From NCBI GenBank assembly GCA_046760105.1, contig JBHIDJ010000059.1, positions 1-16,806 on the forward strand: 16,806 nt of DNA, given 5' to 3'. Within the stretch, counting starts at the first letter, position 1; each line of letters begins with the position of its first letter. Source of the stretch: JBHIDJ01 sp046760105. Its GTDB lineage: Bacteria; Pseudomonadota; Gammaproteobacteria; Acidiferrobacterales; SPGG2. The notes under the pieces were generated by a model. The model was not told the origin of the DNA. It was given only the letters and a program-made list of their open reading frames with translations, and searched no databases. Made by a program: the position numbers and the translations under genes. This document shows positions 1-6,320 of this stretch, one piece after another.

Positions 1-1
1 G

Positions 2-190
2 TACGAGAAGTACGGCCGGAACCGCATCGCCGAAGGGAAGCTGCCACTGTGTGCCGAGATGTGCTCCACTAAGGCGCTCCTGGCAGGTGACGGCGACTTG
101 GTGGCCGATATCTATCGCGAGCGGGTTACTAGACGCGGCCCTAAACGCGACAAGACCAAGTGGGGTTGGGAGACGGCCTACCAGGCGTAA
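2..190 (+). CDS. Formate dehydrogenase beta (iron-sulfur) subunit, C-terminal fragment
   Basis: This is the last 62 residues of a protein that begins before the left edge. It looks like the electron-transfer beta subunit of an Fdh3-type formate dehydrogenase, which carries electrons through several [4Fe-4S] clusters from the molybdenum or tungsten catalytic subunit to the membrane cytochrome b. Visible evidence is a cysteine pair in LCAEMCSTKALL followed by GDGDLVADIYRERV and a GWETAY end, a tail I associate with Fdh3 beta subunits. The usual proline after the last cluster cysteine (CP) is serine here. The downstream lipoprotein and cytochrome b gene on the same strand support the call. The symbol is left blank because naming (fdhB, fdoH, fdh3B) differs between systems. 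Confidence 0.85.
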   Translation, partial: YEKYGRNRIAEGKLPLCAEMCSTKALLAGDGDLVADIYRERVTRRGPKRDKTKWGWETAYQA

Positions 191-196
191 ACGACT

Positions 197-251
197 AGGG
201 GGAGCGGCGTACGAATGCGCCCTCCCCCTGTTTCTGGCCTTGGCCAGAAAC
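197..251 (+). repeat. Two consecutive hairpins in the spacer before the lipoprotein gene
   Basis: Two inverted repeats fill the spacer between the beta subunit and the lipoprotein. The first pairs AGGGGGAG (197-204) with CTCCCCCT (222-229). The second is a near-perfect palindrome, GTTTCTGGCC (230-239) with GGCCAGAAAC (242-251). Neither is followed by a T-tract on the plus strand, so they do not look like a terminator. They sit just before the ribosome binding site of the lipoprotein gene and may stabilise or process the operon mRNA. The 14-mer at 216-229 is repeated exactly at 14491-14504. Confidence 0.55.
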
Positions 252-272
252 CAAAAAAAGAAGGAGAGTCAT

Positions 273-473
273 ATGTACGCCAGAACTGCAGCGTTGCTGG
301 TGGTTTGTGTTGCCTTCGGTACCCTAGCCGCGTGCTACGAATCGCCTAGCGTGATCGTTCATAAGCCGGGCGTTTACAAGGGGGCACGTGATCCGCTTCT
401 GGCTAAACAGCAATCACCGGAGCAGCAACAAAGATTGCGCGAGCGCTTTGCGCAGGTGCAGCCCGACCGATAG
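273..473 (+). CDS. Small lipoprotein of the formate dehydrogenase operon
   Basis: A 66-residue protein with a lipoprotein signal peptide: a short charged N-terminus, a hydrophobic stretch at residues 5-19 and a lipobox TLAAC with Cys21 as the lipidated residue. The mature part is about 45 residues, contains HKPGVYKGARDPLL, and ends in a glutamine-rich charged helix. The start is fixed by a strong ribosome binding site (AAGGAG, 261-266) six bases upstream; a longer in-frame reading from base 51 would run out of frame over the beta-subunit end. It lies between the beta and gamma subunit genes, so it probably attaches to the periplasmic side of the enzyme or helps assembly, but its role is inferred from position only. 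Confidence 0.75.
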   Translation: MYARTAALLVVCVAFGTLAACYESPSVIVHKPGVYKGARDPLLAKQQSPEQQQRLRERFAQVQPDR

Positions 474-587
474 CCTCTCGAACGATAGGCATCGATGAAA
501 ACGGATCGACAGCGGGGCTGTTCTACGCGGCGTGCTTTCGCGCTATAGATTTGACAGATCAATTGATAACCACGAGGAGACCTGACC

Positions 588-1604
588 ATGTGCATGTTTG
601 CTAGAGACAAGGCAGGGAACCGTTCGACGCGCCATCGGCGCGTAGCGGTCTGGAGTTTCGTTTTCATCCTGGCAGGTGCGGTGGCGTTGCCACTTGGGGG
701 TTATGTTTACACCGGCCTAACCGCTCAGGCCGCGGCGGAAAAGCAGACGAACCCTCGCGCCAATTATTGGCGCGCTGTACGCGACGGTAACGAAGGGTAT
801 ACCGCCGTTATGGGGCAAGAAACCAACGTTCTAATCCAGAATGGTGGCCAAAACTGGCGGCAGGCACGAAACGGGCCGGTGGCAACCATCATGCCGTGGG
901 TTCTTGCCGTTATCCTGGCGGCGCTGTTTCTCTATTTTCTATTTCGCGGCCAGGTCAAAATGGAAGGCAGAGCATCCGGGCGAACGGTGCTGCGCTGGAG
1001 TCTGCCAGAGCGGGTATTGCACTGGTATACCGCGATCTTATTTATCCTCCTCGCGATAACAGGCTTGAGCTTGATTTTCGGACGCGCTGCGCTTATCCCG
1101 GTACTTGGCCCGGCAGGCTTTGGGGCCTGGGCGCAGTTTTCCATCTATGTGCACAACTATCTGGGTCCGTTTTTTGTCGTCGGTGTTGTGCTGACAATCA
1201 TTGCGTGGATCAAGCACAACATTCCAAATAAAACAGATTGGGAATGGATCAAACAAGGTGGCGGCTTGTTTGGCAAAGGAAAGCATCCGCATGCTGGACG
1301 CATTAATGCTGGAGAGAAAATATTAACGTTCTGGGTGGGGATGGTTGTCCTGGGTATTGCAGTCTGCATTACGGGCCTCATGATGCTCGGATGGATCGGC
1401 GGCCAATTCCGTGAGACTATGCAGCTTACTAACCTGATCCACGCGATAGCATCTATCATTTGGATCGCCCTTACGTTTGGCCATATTTACCTCGGTGCCT
1501 GGGGTGTCCAAGGCACGCTTCAGGGTATGTGGAAAGGTGAAGTTAGCGAGGAGTGGGCCAAGCAGCACCACGACCTGTGGTACGAGGAGGGTAGGAAGGG
1601 ATAA
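588..1604 (+). CDS. Formate dehydrogenase gamma subunit (cytochrome b556 membrane anchor)
   Basis: A 338-residue membrane protein that anchors formate dehydrogenase, binds heme b and passes electrons to the quinone pool. About six hydrophobic segments are visible, near residues 22-44, 99-120, 145-165, 184-208, 245-270 and 283-305. The first is followed by a periplasmic region with VLIQNGGQNWR, which I associate with Fdh3-type gamma subunits. Candidate heme ligands are histidines inside or next to the helices: His145 (ERVLHW), His189, His285 and His299. GAGGAG at 574-579 precedes ATG 588; a second ATG two codons later is possible. The gene closes the operon and a strong terminator follows about 50 bases after the stop. 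The symbol is left blank because fdhC, fdoI and fdh3C are all in use. Confidence 0.93.
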   Translation: MCMFARDKAGNRSTRHRRVAVWSFVFILAGAVALPLGGYVYTGLTAQAAAEKQTNPRANYWRAVRDGNEGYTAVMGQETNVLIQNGGQNWRQARNGPVATIMPWVLAVILAALFLYFLFRGQVKMEGRASGRTVLRWSLPERVLHWYTAILFILLAITGLSLIFGRAALIPVLGPAGFGAWAQFSIYVHNYLGPFFVVGVVLTIIAWIKHNIPNKTDWEWIKQGGGLFGKGKHPHAGRINAGEKILTFWVGMVVLGIAVCITGLMMLGWIGGQFRETMQLTNLIHAIASIIWIALTFGHIYLGAWGVQGTLQGMWKGEVSEEWAKQHHDLWYEEGRKG

Positions 1605-1651
1605 CTTTCTCTAACACTTTGTGGCTTCCCAAGAGGCGCCACTCAAGGAAT

Positions 1652-1687
1652 GAGGCGGTCTGTGTAGAAGCAGGCCGCTTCTTTTTT
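1652..1687 (+). terminator. Rho-independent terminator of the formate dehydrogenase operon
   Basis: An 11-pair stem, GAGGCGGTCTG (1652-1662) against CAGGCCGCTTC (1671-1681), with two G-T pairs and an 8-base loop, runs directly into six T residues (1682-1687). This is a textbook intrinsic terminator on the plus strand, 48 bases after the gamma subunit stop. Confidence 0.9.
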
Positions 1688-1697
1688 ACTCAGTCAT

Positions 1698-1726
1698 TTC
1701 ACAACCTTACGTGCAAGAGTTATAGG
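1698..1726 (+). promoter_or_regulatory. Candidate sigma-70 promoter for the unknown gene and moaD-moaE
   Basis: TTCACA (1698-1703, five of six matches to the -35 consensus) is followed after 17 bases by TATAGG (1721-1726, four of six matches to -10). It lies between the terminator and the next gene, where a new promoter would be expected. Spacing and position support it, but the -10 is only moderate. Confidence 0.45.
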
Positions 1727-1764
1727 CGATAAATTTCCGCTGACACCGGGTTTGCTTGGCTACG

Positions 1765-2358
1765 ATGACAGCAATGAAGCTATTTCCCGACAGTGTTCGC
1801 GTGGCAATGCAGGCGACCGACGTGACTGTTACGTGTCTTCCTGTGCAGCTAAATACCGCTTCATGGGAGACAGCGTTATTCTTCCGGCTAGCAGGTCCCG
1901 AATGCAAACAAGATAGGCGCGTACTGGCAAAGATCCAACGACCCCTTCCGGTAACCATCGAGACCGATCTTCTGGAATTGCAACATGCCGCCGTCGTAAC
2001 CCTGCGCGTAGAAATCGTCACTGTGCCGGACGATCCGCTGGCGGGCGAGATACTCTTAACGCCAGGGGGTGCGCAGGCCCACTTTGATGGGCTAAAGCTA
2101 CTTTCTCAGCAGCAACGGCTTTGCTGGTTCTTCAGCGACCAGGACTTCCACGTACTGCATTCCCAACAGAACCCGCTGGACGATGAGCAACGGGCGGGAT
2201 TTGATGACCTGCTCCGCGACGCGGTTAAACATGACGCGTTGATTCGGGCTGCAGCCAGATATGACGCACAAGCGGCGCTGATGGAAGTCGTGACGCACTA
2301 TGAACTACGAGCGGGCATACGGCGACCGACGCCTCACCCTGGCGACACCCAAACATAA
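1765..2358 (+). CDS. Uncharacterised protein upstream of moaD-moaE
   Basis: I do not recognise this protein. It is about 198 residues, soluble by composition, with no signal peptide, membrane segment or metal-binding cysteine cluster. The first half has alternating hydrophobic residues suggesting beta strands; the second half is helical and charged, with a run reading CWFFSDQDFHVLHSQQNPLD and later RYDAQAALMEV. The reading frame can begin at TTG 1756, ATG 1765 or ATG 1774; none has a clear ribosome binding site, and 1765 is a compromise. It follows the formate dehydrogenase terminator and precedes moaD by 98 bases on the same strand, so it may be linked to the cofactor or to the enzyme, but nothing in the protein proves this. 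Confidence 0.7.
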   Translation: MTAMKLFPDSVRVAMQATDVTVTCLPVQLNTASWETALFFRLAGPECKQDRRVLAKIQRPLPVTIETDLLELQHAAVVTLRVEIVTVPDDPLAGEILLTPGGAQAHFDGLKLLSQQQRLCWFFSDQDFHVLHSQQNPLDDEQRAGFDDLLRDAVKHDALIRAAARYDAQAALMEVVTHYELRAGIRRPTPHPGDTQT

Positions 2359-2359
2359 A

Positions 2360-2426
2360 AGTCTGCACGATAGCTCGGAATTTTATGGACTAACAAGGGA
2401 TGTCCTTATACCATGTGCTGCAGACT
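2360..2426 (+). promoter_or_regulatory. Inverted repeat in the moaD leader
   Basis: AGTCTGCA (2360-2367) and TGCAGACT (2419-2426) are perfect 8-base complements enclosing 51 bases, which hold a smaller pairing of GGAC (2387-2390) with GTCC (2402-2405). The outer arm begins two bases after the stop codon of the preceding gene, and the structure ends 30 bases before moaD. It could be a structured leader, possibly a regulatory RNA for cofactor synthesis, but I cannot match it to the molybdenum cofactor riboswitch consensus. Confidence 0.35.
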
Positions 2427-2456
2427 AACCCTAGCTTGGCAAAAGGCACAGGGGCT

Positions 2457-2690
2457 ATGCCGATACAAGTCAAATACTTCGCTGTGATGCGGGAGCGCAT
2501 GGGTCGGGCCGATGATTGTATCGAAGCGGATAAGGTCGGCACCGTGGCGGACGTGTGGGCGCGCGTATCAGGTAATAAGCCGCTGCCGACGAGTGTCTTA
2601 GTGGCCGTCAATATGGAATACACTGACAGCAATCACGAAGTGAAGGACGGTGATGAGGTGGCGTTCTTTCCACCCGTGACCGGAGGTTGA
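2457..2690 (+). CDS. moaD: Molybdopterin synthase small subunit (sulfur carrier)
   Basis: A 77-residue ubiquitin-fold sulfur carrier. In this family the C-terminal Gly-Gly is activated and thiocarboxylated, and the sulfur is donated to precursor Z in the MoaD2-MoaE2 complex to make molybdopterin in the cytoplasm. Visible evidence is the N-terminal strand MPIQVKYFAVMRERMG, the DGDEVAFFPPVTGG end and family-typical length. The open frame extends back to 2400, but the MPIQ start at 2457 matches the family N-terminus and follows a GGGG stretch. The final Gly-Gly codons also form the ribosome binding site of moaE, which starts one base after the stop, so the two genes are tightly coupled. Confidence 0.92.
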   Translation: MPIQVKYFAVMRERMGRADDCIEADKVGTVADVWARVSGNKPLPTSVLVAVNMEYTDSNHEVKDGDEVAFFPPVTGG

Positions 2691-2691
2691 G

Positions 2692-3132
2692 ATGCGAATC
2701 GAGGTACGTGAAAGCGGTTTTAATCCTTGGGACGAAGTAGAGCGCTATCAAAATGAAGTCGTCGGCTACCATGGCAAGTGTGGTGCGACGGCTAGTTTTG
2801 TGGGCACGATGCGCGATTTTAACGAGGGAAAAACAGTGCGTGCAATGAAGCTCGAGCACTATCCAGGCATGACCGAAAAACATCTGAGAGAGATTAGCGA
2901 GCAGGCCGCAGCAGAGTGGGACATTTTGGATGCCCTCATTATTCACCGCGTGGGTGAATTACGACCCGACGACCCCATCGTGTTAGTCGCCGTGTGGGCG
3001 GCACATCGGGCCGCGGCATTCGCGGCCTGCCGCTACCTGATTGAAGAACTGAAGGCCCGGGCCCCGTTTTGGAAGAAGGAGTCGATGGAAGACGAAACGC
3101 GTTGGCTGCAAGGTAACACGCCCGCCGCTTAA
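2692..3132 (+). CDS. moaE: Molybdopterin synthase catalytic subunit
   Basis: A 146-residue MoaE, which converts precursor Z (cyclic pyranopterin monophosphate) to molybdopterin using sulfur carried by MoaD. Family hallmarks are present in order: GATASFVGTMRDFNEG near residues 31-46, LEHYPGMTEKHL near 54-65, HRVGELRPDDPIVLVAV, then AHRAAAFAACRYLIEELK and the active-site stretch KARAPFWKKE, with both lysines expected for catalysis and MoaD contact. Length is normal. GGAGG (2682-2686) lies five bases before the ATG. A role in supplying the cofactor of the neighbouring formate dehydrogenase is the simplest reading. Confidence 0.95.
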   Translation: MRIEVRESGFNPWDEVERYQNEVVGYHGKCGATASFVGTMRDFNEGKTVRAMKLEHYPGMTEKHLREISEQAAAEWDILDALIIHRVGELRPDDPIVLVAVWAAHRAAAFAACRYLIEELKARAPFWKKESMEDETRWLQGNTPAA

Positions 3133-3140
3133 ACCAATAC

Positions 3141-3233
3141 TTTAACACCTAGTTTTAACACATTGACAATCAAAGGACTTTATTTGTCGCGATCGGCACT
3201 GTCACGACCGCAACGGGCACGGCTGTGATCGCG
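3141..3233. repeat. Short direct and inverted repeats between moaE and the ankyrin gene
   Basis: TTTAACAC occurs at 3141-3148 and again at 3154-3161, a 13-base period. Further on CGCGATC (3188-3194) is complementary to GATCGCG (3227-3233). A perfect TTGACA lies at 3163-3168, but no good -10 is spaced correctly from it. These may be an operator and RNA structure for the ankyrin gene, or chance. Confidence 0.25.
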
Positions 3234-3291
3234 CATCGAGACCCGATGTTTGAGCAGGGATTGAACAGATAGCCGCCGAGAAGACGTTTTT

Positions 3292-4053
3292 ATGAAAACG
3301 GTCAAATTTCTTGTCATCTTATCGATCATGTTGTCGCTCCGCTCCGCTTGGGCGGGTATTGACGATGACTGGATCTCAGCCGTCAAAGAACGGGACCTGT
3401 CAGCTATTGAACGACTTATGGATCACGGCGCTGATGTTAACTTAGCCATGAAGGATGGCAAGACAGCCTTAATGCTGGCTGCGCAGGAAGGCCGGGTTGA
3501 GCTCGTGCAGAGCTTGCTAGACGCGGGTGCGACGATTGATCTTCGGAATCGTCGGGGTGGCACCGCCCTGATGTACGCAGCCGTAACAGGGGATCCAGCC
3601 ACGATACAAATGCTGCTATCACGCGGAGCGGCGATCAATGCTCAGAGTTCCAATGGGTGGACCGCGATCATGATCGCCTCCGTGAAAGGCTACGATAAGA
3701 TCGTAAAGTTGTTATTGGATCACGGGGCAGACGCTGATGTCCGCGACATATACGGATGGACGCCGCTCATGAGAGCAGTAGACGAGAATCGGTTGCCCGT
3801 TGTGCACACCCTTTTAGAGACGAACGCGACCGACCTGAATGCCACGAATGACCATGGCGCTACTGCCCTACATCATGCGGCCGCGAAGGGTTACCTGGAG
3901 ATTGCGCGTTTGTTGATCGCCGATGATGCTGATCTTGAACGTACAGACAGGGAAGGTCAAACACCGTTGATGATCGCGATCAGACACGGTCACGACGAGA
4001 TTGTAGACCTTATTAATCGAACTATTGATAGAAAAGCTCTGCCAGAAAGTTGA
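3292..4053 (+). CDS. Exported ankyrin-repeat protein, seven repeats
   Basis: A 253-residue protein with a Sec-type signal peptide (MKTVKFLVILSIMLSLRSAWA, cleavage likely after residue 21) followed by about seven 33-residue ankyrin repeats. Each repeat has the pattern G-TALMLAA--G---V--LL--GA, for example GKTALMLAAQEGRVELVQSL and GWTAIMIASVKGYDKIVKLL. The fifth and sixth repeats diverge from the consensus (NATDLNATNDHG). Ankyrin repeats bind other proteins, so this is presumably a periplasmic scaffold or chaperone. It lies on the same strand 159 bases after moaE but may have its own promoter. A longer relative is at 9233-10402. The ribosome binding site is weak (GAGAAG, 3279-3284). The partner is unknown. 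Confidence 0.88.
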   Translation: MKTVKFLVILSIMLSLRSAWAGIDDDWISAVKERDLSAIERLMDHGADVNLAMKDGKTALMLAAQEGRVELVQSLLDAGATIDLRNRRGGTALMYAAVTGDPATIQMLLSRGAAINAQSSNGWTAIMIASVKGYDKIVKLLLDHGADADVRDIYGWTPLMRAVDENRLPVVHTLLETNATDLNATNDHGATALHHAAAKGYLEIARLLIADDADLERTDREGQTPLMIAIRHGHDEIVDLINRTIDRKALPES

Positions 4054-4096
4054 ACGGTCTCAACCACGGGCTGCTAAACTCATCGCTTGCAAGACG

Positions 4097-4843
4097 TTAG
4101 CAGAGTACTTGTGTGTCGCAGTATTCGTCTACAGGCATCACCATCGCGGTGTTGACGACTTCCCTACGGATATCGGTGGTTAAATACTCGAGTTCCAGCC
4201 GAACCTTGAATTCTTCAAAGAATTTATCAAACATGTCGCCGCCATAGGTTCCGGCTGCGTATAGCGCACCGTCGTCATCATCGTATTCCAGCAAGATCGC
4301 CGCCAGCGGCTGCGGTGCTGGACCACCCATTACACGGGCTCCATTTGTTGGGTCATAAACGCTTTTTTCGGAACAACAGTATATGATCTTCGAACGTTCC
4401 GTTAGCCTCTTGTCTTTGTTCTTAAAGCGTGCGGCTTTGTGACGATAGTTGATAAAGTTCACCACACGTGTTGGGTGAGTCATCATGTGTGCGCAAATGG
4501 CGGAGAAGGCAACCACGGAACGTTGTGGGCCCACCCCACCCCGCCATTGGTAGGTCGCCCCATCCTCGGTTTCCAGTGTGGCCTGTCGAACGGTCGCGTT
4601 GCCCAGGTTTATCAAAAAACAGGGGGTGGTAATGTAAGGATAAAGAAACAAATAGCTTTCCCCCACCTTCAGATTAGCGATCGTGATTGGACGATCCTGA
4701 GTATCAACCAGTTTGACGCGGTTGTATCGGTGTAACGTCCTGTCTTTTTGCGCCAGCAATCGGGGGCTCGCGCTCATCATGGTGACCGCTGACGCACAGA
4801 GCTTGACGAAGCTCCTCCGATTGATTTTCGACTCACGAGTCAT
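4097..4843 (-). CDS. Tat-exported Rieske-like protein with atypical cluster boxes
   Basis: A 248-residue protein with a twin-arginine signal (NRRSFVK, residues 8-14, then a hydrophobic stretch to about residue 30), so it should be exported folded, probably with a cofactor. The body resembles Rieske [2Fe-2S] proteins such as the arsenite oxidase small subunit: box I reads CAHMMTH (Cys117, His119, with His123 nearby) and box II reads CCSEKSVYDP (Cys156, Cys157, residues 156-165), followed by the Rieske-like GGPAPQPL. A canonical box II is C-P-C-H-x-S; here the ligand histidine aligns with Glu159 and box I lacks the disulfide cysteine. Either the cluster is held by other residues or the fold has lost it. 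It is divergent from the importer operon. GGGAGG at 4853-4858 (minus-strand reading) is the ribosome binding site. Confidence 0.75.
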   Translation of the reverse strand: MTRESKINRRSFVKLCASAVTMMSASPRLLAQKDRTLHRYNRVKLVDTQDRPITIANLKVGESYLFLYPYITTPCFLINLGNATVRQATLETEDGATYQWRGGVGPQRSVVAFSAICAHMMTHPTRVVNFINYRHKAARFKNKDKRLTERSKIIYCCSEKSVYDPTNGARVMGGPAPQPLAAILLEYDDDDGALYAAGTYGGDMFDKFFEEFKVRLELEYLTTDIRREVVNTAMVMPVDEYCDTQVLC

Positions 4844-4860
4844 TGGGGGGTGCCTCCCAA
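4843..4860 (-). promoter_or_regulatory. Hairpin over the ribosome binding site of the Rieske-like gene
   Basis: Read on the minus strand, TTGGGAGG (which contains the Shine-Dalgarno sequence) is followed after CA by CCCCCCAA and then TG of the start codon. The arms pair over eight positions with one A-C mismatch. This could mask the ribosome binding site and reduce translation. The loop is very tight, so the pairing would lose its closing pair in practice. Confidence 0.35.
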
Positions 4861-5243
4861 GCGTTGAAACAAAGTGCTGAAGCTGTATGGCTTTTATTTG
4901 ACGCGTAGTGAGTCAATCACAGTATGAACAGAGAAGCAACTGTGTCACCGAGGGCCCAGAAAATGCTCACAGAGCACCATAGTTTAGTGTCATGCCGACC
5001 GTTGGCCTAGTTTTCACGCCCTTGGACTCTCATACACTTTTTTGACCCGGCTTACACGATTTGTATGATAGCTTCATGTATGGTGATGACGTAATGGCAC
5101 CGTCGAGCGAGCGCAGTTGCAACGCTGTCACTCGGACCATCGCAGTGAAGGCCTTGATCTTGTGTACCTTCAGGCGGTGGGCCTGGCGCTTGTGGCTCAT
5201 ATCGAGTCGTGGACGGAAGCGGGTCAATATTCGTCGCGCCGCT
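4861..5243. other. Non-coding divergent region with importer leader
   Basis: About 380 bases without a convincing gene separate the Rieske-like gene (minus) from the importer (plus). It holds the promoter at 5042-5069 and then a leader of roughly 170 bases. Within the leader an AGCG/CGCT pairing encloses a GTTGCAAC palindrome near 5110-5130. I looked for the B12-box of a cobalamin riboswitch and did not find it. The importer frame is open through this leader, so a start upstream of 5244 remains possible. Confidence 0.4.
5042..5069 (+). promoter_or_regulatory. Sigma-70 promoter of the ABC importer operon
   Basis: TTGACC (5042-5047, five of six) and TATGAT (5064-5069, five of six) are separated by 16 bases. 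Transcription would start near 5076. The -10 overlaps the first codons of the longest open frame, which shows that frame's first codon at 5061 is not the true start. Confidence 0.6.
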
Positions 5244-6320
5244 ATGCTTACCCAATGGCTTGTTATCACGGTGAGCATACTGCTAGCACCAGCGAACAGC
5301 GAGAGTGCAGAAGAGTCGATCCAGTCCACAGAGACGCGGGATCGGCAGATTTTTGTTGATTCTGCCGGACGTCGCGTTTCTGTCCCCAAACAAATTGAAC
5401 GTGTATATGCGGCTGGTCCTCCTGCATCTATTATCCTGTATACGCTGGCACCAGAAAAACTTATCGGTTGGAATCGCCGTTTACGTGCTGATGAAAAAGC
5501 CTTTTTGCCTGAGCAATACGGGGATCTGCCTGTGCTGGGACGCCTGACTGGCCGCGGCAACACGGCTAATGTGGAAGTGATCCTAAAGGCCCGCCCTGAC
5601 ATCATCTTCGATTATGGTTCTGTTACGCCGACCTATGTGTCGCTAGCCGATCGTGTACAGAAGCAGATAGGCATCCCTTACATACTTGTAGACGGCGCCT
5701 TCACGAACACAGCCAAAACCTATCGGTTGCTTGGGAACCTGCTAGGAGAAAAACAAAGGGCAGAGTCGCTTGCTGTATACGCCGAAGAGACCCTAGAGAC
5801 GCTTTCTGCTCTACTGGCGAGAATCCCATACGATCGCCGACCACGGGTTTATTATGGACGCCGGCCAGCCGGCCTCGAGACTGGGCTCGGCGGCTCTATC
5901 AATGTGGAAATCCTTGAACTCGTCGGTGCCATAAATGTGGCCGCCGAGGGCGCAGGACGAGGCGGGCTTGCGTCGTTGTCTATCGAGCAGATTCTCAAAT
6001 GGAATCCAGAAATAGTTTTGACTCTCAATAAGCGCTTTTTCGCATCGGTGTTTAGCGATCCCTTGTGGCAAAACGTCGAAGCGGTTAGACGAGGCCGCGT
6101 CTATCTGGCACCAAACCTACCGTTTGGCTGGTTTGATCGTCCGCCATCGGTCAACCGACTCATCGGTGTTAAGTGGCTCACGGCCGTACTGTATCCAGAG
6201 CATGTAAAGAGCGATCTTCGCCAGATCACGCGCGAGTTTTATCGTCTCTTCTATCACATCGATCTGGACGATAAGCGGCTAAGCCAATTGCTCCAGAACG
6301 CCATGCGCACTGCACCATGA
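5244..6320 (+). CDS. Periplasmic binding protein of a type II ABC importer, possible molybdate/tungstate binder
   Basis: The substrate-binding subunit of an importer in the iron-siderophore/cobalamin/molybdate (BtuF, FhuD, MolA) superfamily, about 358 residues from this start. After a hydrophobic signal segment (LTQWLVITVSILLAPANS) comes DSAGRRVSVPKQIERVYAAGPP, the usual first strand, then lobe motifs LPVLGRLTGRGNTANVEVIL, a long linking helix, and SLEQILKWNPEIVL with a C-terminal LPFGWFDRPPSVNRLIG. The start is uncertain: ATG 5244 gives a signal peptide with no N-terminal positive charge, whereas the upstream in-frame RKRVNIRR would supply it, so TTG 5190 or another start is possible. The stop overlaps the permease start (ATGA). 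Formate dehydrogenase and moa neighbours suggest an oxyanion substrate; iron complexes or corrinoids are not excluded. Confidence 0.85.
   Translation: MLTQWLVITVSILLAPANSESAEESIQSTETRDRQIFVDSAGRRVSVPKQIERVYAAGPPASIILYTLAPEKLIGWNRRLRADEKAFLPEQYGDLPVLGRLTGRGNTANVEVILKARPDIIFDYGSVTPTYVSLADRVQKQIGIPYILVDGAFTNTAKTYRLLGNLLGEKQRAESLAVYAEETLETLSALLARIPYDRRPRVYYGRRPAGLETGLGGSINVEILELVGAINVAAEGAGRGGLASLSIEQILKWNPEIVLTLNKRFFASVFSDPLWQNVEAVRRGRVYLAPNLPFGWFDRPPSVNRLIGVKWLTAVLYPEHVKSDLRQITREFYRLFYHIDLDDKRLSQLLQNAMRTAP

Noticed and set aside
4071..4103. Inverted repeat CTGCTAA/TTAGCAG between the convergent ankyrin and Rieske-like genes
   Set aside because: The 7-base arms overlap the Rieske-like stop codon and no T-tract follows on either strand, so it does not qualify as a terminator.
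5061..5243. Extended N-terminus of the binding protein from base 5061
   Set aside because: The first codons overlap the -10 element TATGAT, and the extra residues place about 60 non-signal residues before the hydrophobic segment. A shorter upstream extension remains possible.
4861..5243. Cobalamin riboswitch upstream of a BtuCDF-like importer
   Set aside because: No B12-box-like sequence or the expected helices were recognised in the region.
5030..5605. Minus-strand open frame of 191 codons opposite the importer leader and binding protein
   Set aside because: It overlaps the promoter and the coding region of the binding protein and shows no domain or ribosome binding site.
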